Shown piece by piece: positions 6,457-8,099 of a DNA stretch of 8,099 bases. A program made the position numbers and the translations under genes. Every line of letters starts with the position of its first letter. The first letter of the stretch is position 1. The notes beneath the pieces were generated by a model. It made no database searches. It had not been told where the DNA came from and saw only the letters and a program-made list of their open reading frames with translations. The DNA is from an uncultured Clostridia bacterium (GTDB taxonomy: Bacteria > Bacillota > Clostridia > Peptostreptococcales > Anaerovoracaceae), in NCBI GenBank assembly GCA_934255435.1, contig CAKQNZ010000091.1:1-8099 (forward strand). The letters are read 5' to 3'.

Positions 6457-6465
6457 GTTCCTGCA
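6446..6465. promoter_or_regulatory. Perfect 20-bp palindrome, candidate operator
   Basis: TGCAGGAA (6446-6453), TATG, TTCCTGCA (6458-6465): two perfect 8-bp arms about a 4-base centre. Size and symmetry fit the site of a dimeric XRE-type regulator. It covers the -35 position of the promoter of the XRE-dehydrogenase gene, and would lie just after the transcription start of the opposing promoter. The regulator assignment is inference. It could instead act as an RNA hairpin. Confidence 0.6.
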
Positions 6466-6520
6466 AATAGAAGAATATCAGTATAACAGCAGTCAGTCAA
6501 TATATTTGGAGAAGATTTTG

Positions 6521-6538
6521 ATGCGAAAAGTCATTTAA
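6521..6538 (+). other. Five-codon leader ORF with good ribosome binding site
   Basis: GGAGAAG (6508-6514) sits 6 bases before an ATG that opens a frame encoding MRKVI and then TAA. On a transcript from the promoter at 6404-6432 this would be the first translated frame. It may be a leader peptide or chance. Confidence 0.25.
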
Positions 6539-6570
6539 AATATCATTTGCTGTACGGATGATTGTTTGGA

Positions 6571-6599
6571 TTGACGGGAAGCCTCGTTGTTGGTATTAT
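6571..6599 (+). promoter_or_regulatory. Promoter of the isomerase-epimerase operon
   Basis: TTGACG (6571-6576), a 17-base spacer ending in TGG and TATTAT (6594-6599) form an extended -10 promoter. Transcription should start near 6606, leaving a leader of about 115 bases before ATG 6721. Confidence 0.7.
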
Positions 6600-6617
6600 A
6601 TATATCATATATATCAT
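6600..6617 (+). repeat. Tandem duplication of a 9-bp AT-rich unit
   Basis: Two exact copies of ATATATCAT (6600-6608 and 6609-6617) follow the -10 directly and continue into a very AT-rich leader (to about 6660). The repeat lies over the expected transcription start, where AT-rich initial sequence can allow slippage or easy melting. Confidence 0.55.
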
Positions 6618-6720
6618 ATGAAAATAATACATATTTTAAATATAAAAAGACATTATAAATAACATTCGGGTGTGACGCTCGATGATAGTTATATATTTAC
6701 ATACATATGGGAGAGTAGGA

Positions 6721-7959
6721 ATGAATTTAGATGTAACGAAAAATGGTGTGAATATCGAAGCAGAAGGCGAGCTTATGGCAAAGTCCAGGGATTACTTCGA
6801 GCTTCTGCAGGAGGGCAGTGAGCCGATGACCGGATGGGCAAGGCTGCCTTATGGATTTGATGAAGATGTGCTTCATGAGATCGAGCTGACAGCAGCGAGG
6901 ATAAGGGAGCAGTGTTCGCTGATGATCGTAGTGGGTATAGGCGGTTCGTATCTCGGAGCCAAGGCAGTATTCGATGCAATGAACGGCAGCCGTCAGGACT
7001 GCCCGGATCTGAGATTCGCAGGATATAATATGAGTGCGGCGTATCTGCAGAAAATGATAAAGCGTATGCACGAACAGGCTACATGTATCTGTGTGATCTC
7101 AAAATCAGGCAGGACTGTGGAGCCTTCTCTGACGTATTCCATCCTCAAGGAGCAGATGATCGCCAAGTACGGCTATGTGGAGGCACGCAGGCGTATCTAT
7201 GTCATAACTGACGAGCACCATGGCACGCTTCACCGTGATGCGGTGGAAAACGGTTTTCATTCGCTGGCTGTGCCGGAGGATATCGGAGGCAGATATTCTG
7301 TTCTGTCGGCTGTCGGTCTGCTGCCGATAGCAGTGGCAGGGCATGATATAAGGGCGATGCTGGAAGGGGCTGCGTCAGTGGCAAAGAGCGATGAATGGCA
7401 GGGGAAGCTGCTGGAATATGCAGTGTCAAGGAACTGTCTGAACCGTGACGGCAAGCTTCTGGAGGTTTTCGAGTATTTCGACGTCAACCTGAGGTATTTC
7501 GGTGAATGGCTCAAACAGCTATTCGGAGAAAGCGAAGGCAAGGAAGGCAAAGGGATATATCCTACGTGCCTTTGCTTTACACGGGATCTCCATTCCATGG
7601 GGCAGTTCCTGCAGCAGGGCAGCCAGATCTTTTTCGAAACTATGATAAGAGTACGCAATTACGACTCGGATCTTGTGATACCTGCCAGCGCCGGAGAGCC
7701 TTACGCCGGGAAGACTTTGCAGCAGGTCAATGAGTGCGCCGAGGAAGCTGTGGTGATAGCACATACATCGGCAGGGATACCTGTGAACATGATAGAGATA
7801 GACAGGCTGGATGAGTACAATCTCGGTGCGCTGATATATTTCTTCGAGATGTCATGTGCGATATCGGCAAACAATTTCGGAGTATATCCATTCGATCAGC
7901 CGGGCGTCGAGGATTACAAACGTGAAATGAGACAGCTGATGATGGATGGGAATGTTTAG
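6721..7959 (+). CDS. pgi: Glucose-6-phosphate isomerase
   Basis: It interconverts glucose 6-phosphate and fructose 6-phosphate in the cytoplasm. The chosen start (412 aa) is preceded by GGGAGAG at 6709-6715; an upstream in-frame ATG at 6682 has no ribosome binding site. Visible motifs are VVGIGGSYLGAKA (70-82), the phosphate loop ISKSGRTVEP (126-135), DIGGRYSVLSAVG (187-199, family signature), LFGESEGKEGKGIYP (267-281) with the active-site glutamate region, DLHSMGQ (289-295), and FDQPGVEDYK (391-400) with the conserved catalytic lysine K400. It is shorter than the roughly 450-aa Firmicutes enzyme, lacking a few residues around 315-327 and about 20 at the C-terminus. The phosphate loop has R131 where threonine is usual. 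The neighbour 42 bases downstream is a sugar epimerase, so this copy probably serves sugar-nucleotide synthesis and may be a second isomerase of the cell. Confidence 0.94.
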   Translation: MNLDVTKNGVNIEAEGELMAKSRDYFELLQEGSEPMTGWARLPYGFDEDVLHEIELTAARIREQCSLMIVVGIGGSYLGAKAVFDAMNGSRQDCPDLRFAGYNMSAAYLQKMIKRMHEQATCICVISKSGRTVEPSLTYSILKEQMIAKYGYVEARRRIYVITDEHHGTLHRDAVENGFHSLAVPEDIGGRYSVLSAVGLLPIAVAGHDIRAMLEGAASVAKSDEWQGKLLEYAVSRNCLNRDGKLLEVFEYFDVNLRYFGEWLKQLFGESEGKEGKGIYPTCLCFTRDLHSMGQFLQQGSQIFFETMIRVRNYDSDLVIPASAGEPYAGKTLQQVNECAEEAVVIAHTSAGIPVNMIEIDRLDEYNLGALIYFFEMSCAISANNFGVYPFDQPGVEDYKREMRQLMMDGNV

Positions 7960-7962
7960 AAA

Positions 7963-7983
7963 ACGCTGTGTTCAAGGCAGCGT
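7963..7983 (+). other. Small intercistronic hairpin
   Basis: ACGCTG (7963-7968) and CAGCGT (7978-7983) pair perfectly around a 9-base loop between the isomerase stop and the epimerase ribosome binding site. There is no T-run, so it is not a terminator. It may stabilise or trim the message. Confidence 0.35.
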
Positions 7984-8001
7984 CATTGATGGGGAGGAAT
8001 C

Positions 8002-8099
8002 ATGAAAAATAAAAATATCGAACTGGCAGGGAAATCGGTCCTTGTGACAGGTGCTGCAGGGTTCATCGGCAGCAACCTGGTGATGAAGCTTCTGAAGGA
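8002..8099 (+). CDS. NAD-dependent sugar epimerase, N-terminus (probably UDP-glucuronate 4-epimerase)
   Basis: Only the first 32 or so codons are in the window. GGGGAGGA at 7991-7998 supports ATG 8002. After a short polar start comes SVLVTGAAGFIGSNLV, the first strand and the GxxGxxG NAD-binding turn of the extended short-chain dehydrogenase family, which includes UDP-sugar 4-epimerases and dehydratases. The leader before the Rossmann strand (ELAGKSVLVTG) resembles UDP-glucuronate 4-epimerases more than GalE-type enzymes, which usually begin directly at the strand. With the dehydrogenase gene next door making UDP-glucuronate, conversion to UDP-galacturonate is the natural reading. The 42-base gap puts it in an operon with the isomerase. 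The specific substrate is inference. Confidence 0.8.
   Translation, partial: MKNKNIELAGKSVLVTGAAGFIGSNLVMKLLK

Noticed and set aside
6682..6720. Upstream ATG extending the isomerase by 13 residues
   Set aside because: No ribosome binding site precedes 6682, while GGGAGAG lies at the right distance before ATG 6721, and the extra residues do not resemble the family N-terminus.
7257..7658. Minus-strand open frame of 133 codons opposite the isomerase
   Set aside because: It has shadow-frame composition rich in S, R and P and lies wholly within a conserved gene.
1..8099. CRISPR arrays, tRNA or rRNA genes, insertion sequence ends
   Set aside because: No regularly spaced repeats, cloverleaf-like sequence or paired terminal inverted repeats were seen by eye.

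Overview
The window looks like an accessory stretch of a Clostridia chromosome, most likely Ruminococcus or a close relative in the Oscillospiraceae. This is inferred from protein character (a C-terminal Rpn/PD-(D/E)XK transposase-nuclease relic, a Firmicutes-type glucose-6-phosphate isomerase, a holin-like small toxin), strong GGAGG-type ribosome binding sites and mixed AT-rich and moderate-GC genes. No database search was run.

Left part (1-2705): a probable conflict/defence-type cassette, partly decayed. A possible gene remnant (2-196) is followed by an intact 374-aa protein that reads like a YdcF/DUF218-type Rossmann-like domain (263-1387). Then comes a protein with an N-terminal nucleoside 2-deoxyribosyltransferase-like domain and a TPR-like C-terminus of the DUF4071 ('TRAFs-binding') type (1447-2705). 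The second gene is broken twice: an in-frame TAA at 1825 and a frameshift near 2212. A good terminator (2758-2800) closes the cassette.

Middle (2813-4901): an AT-rich orphan gene for a five-helix membrane protein (2920-3828) has its own likely promoter. It is followed by a compact holin-like toxin module of the type I toxin-antitoxin kind. The module has a strong extended -10 promoter (3975-4003), a structured leader, a 34-aa hydrophobic peptide (4117-4221) and a bidirectional terminator that contains the toxin stop codon. Directly after it lies a 5'-truncated, frame-broken relic of an Rpn family nuclease/transposase (about 4331-4833), ended by a perfect 9-bp hairpin terminator.

Right part (4912-8099): nucleotide-sugar and polysaccharide precursor genes. 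On the minus strand is a fusion of an XRE/Cro-type DNA-binding domain to a complete UDP-glucose 6-dehydrogenase. On the plus strand are a glucose-6-phosphate isomerase (6721-7959) and the start of an NAD-dependent sugar epimerase (8002 to beyond the end), probably UDP-glucuronate 4-epimerase. Together they could route fructose 6-phosphate through glucose 6-phosphate, UDP-glucose (other genes needed) and UDP-glucuronate to UDP-galacturonate. The divergent intergenic region holds a perfect 20-bp palindrome that overlaps the predicted promoter of the fusion gene and sits just downstream of a near-consensus promoter in the other direction. This suggests that the fusion enzyme may regulate its own operon, and is the most interesting candidate for an undescribed system here.
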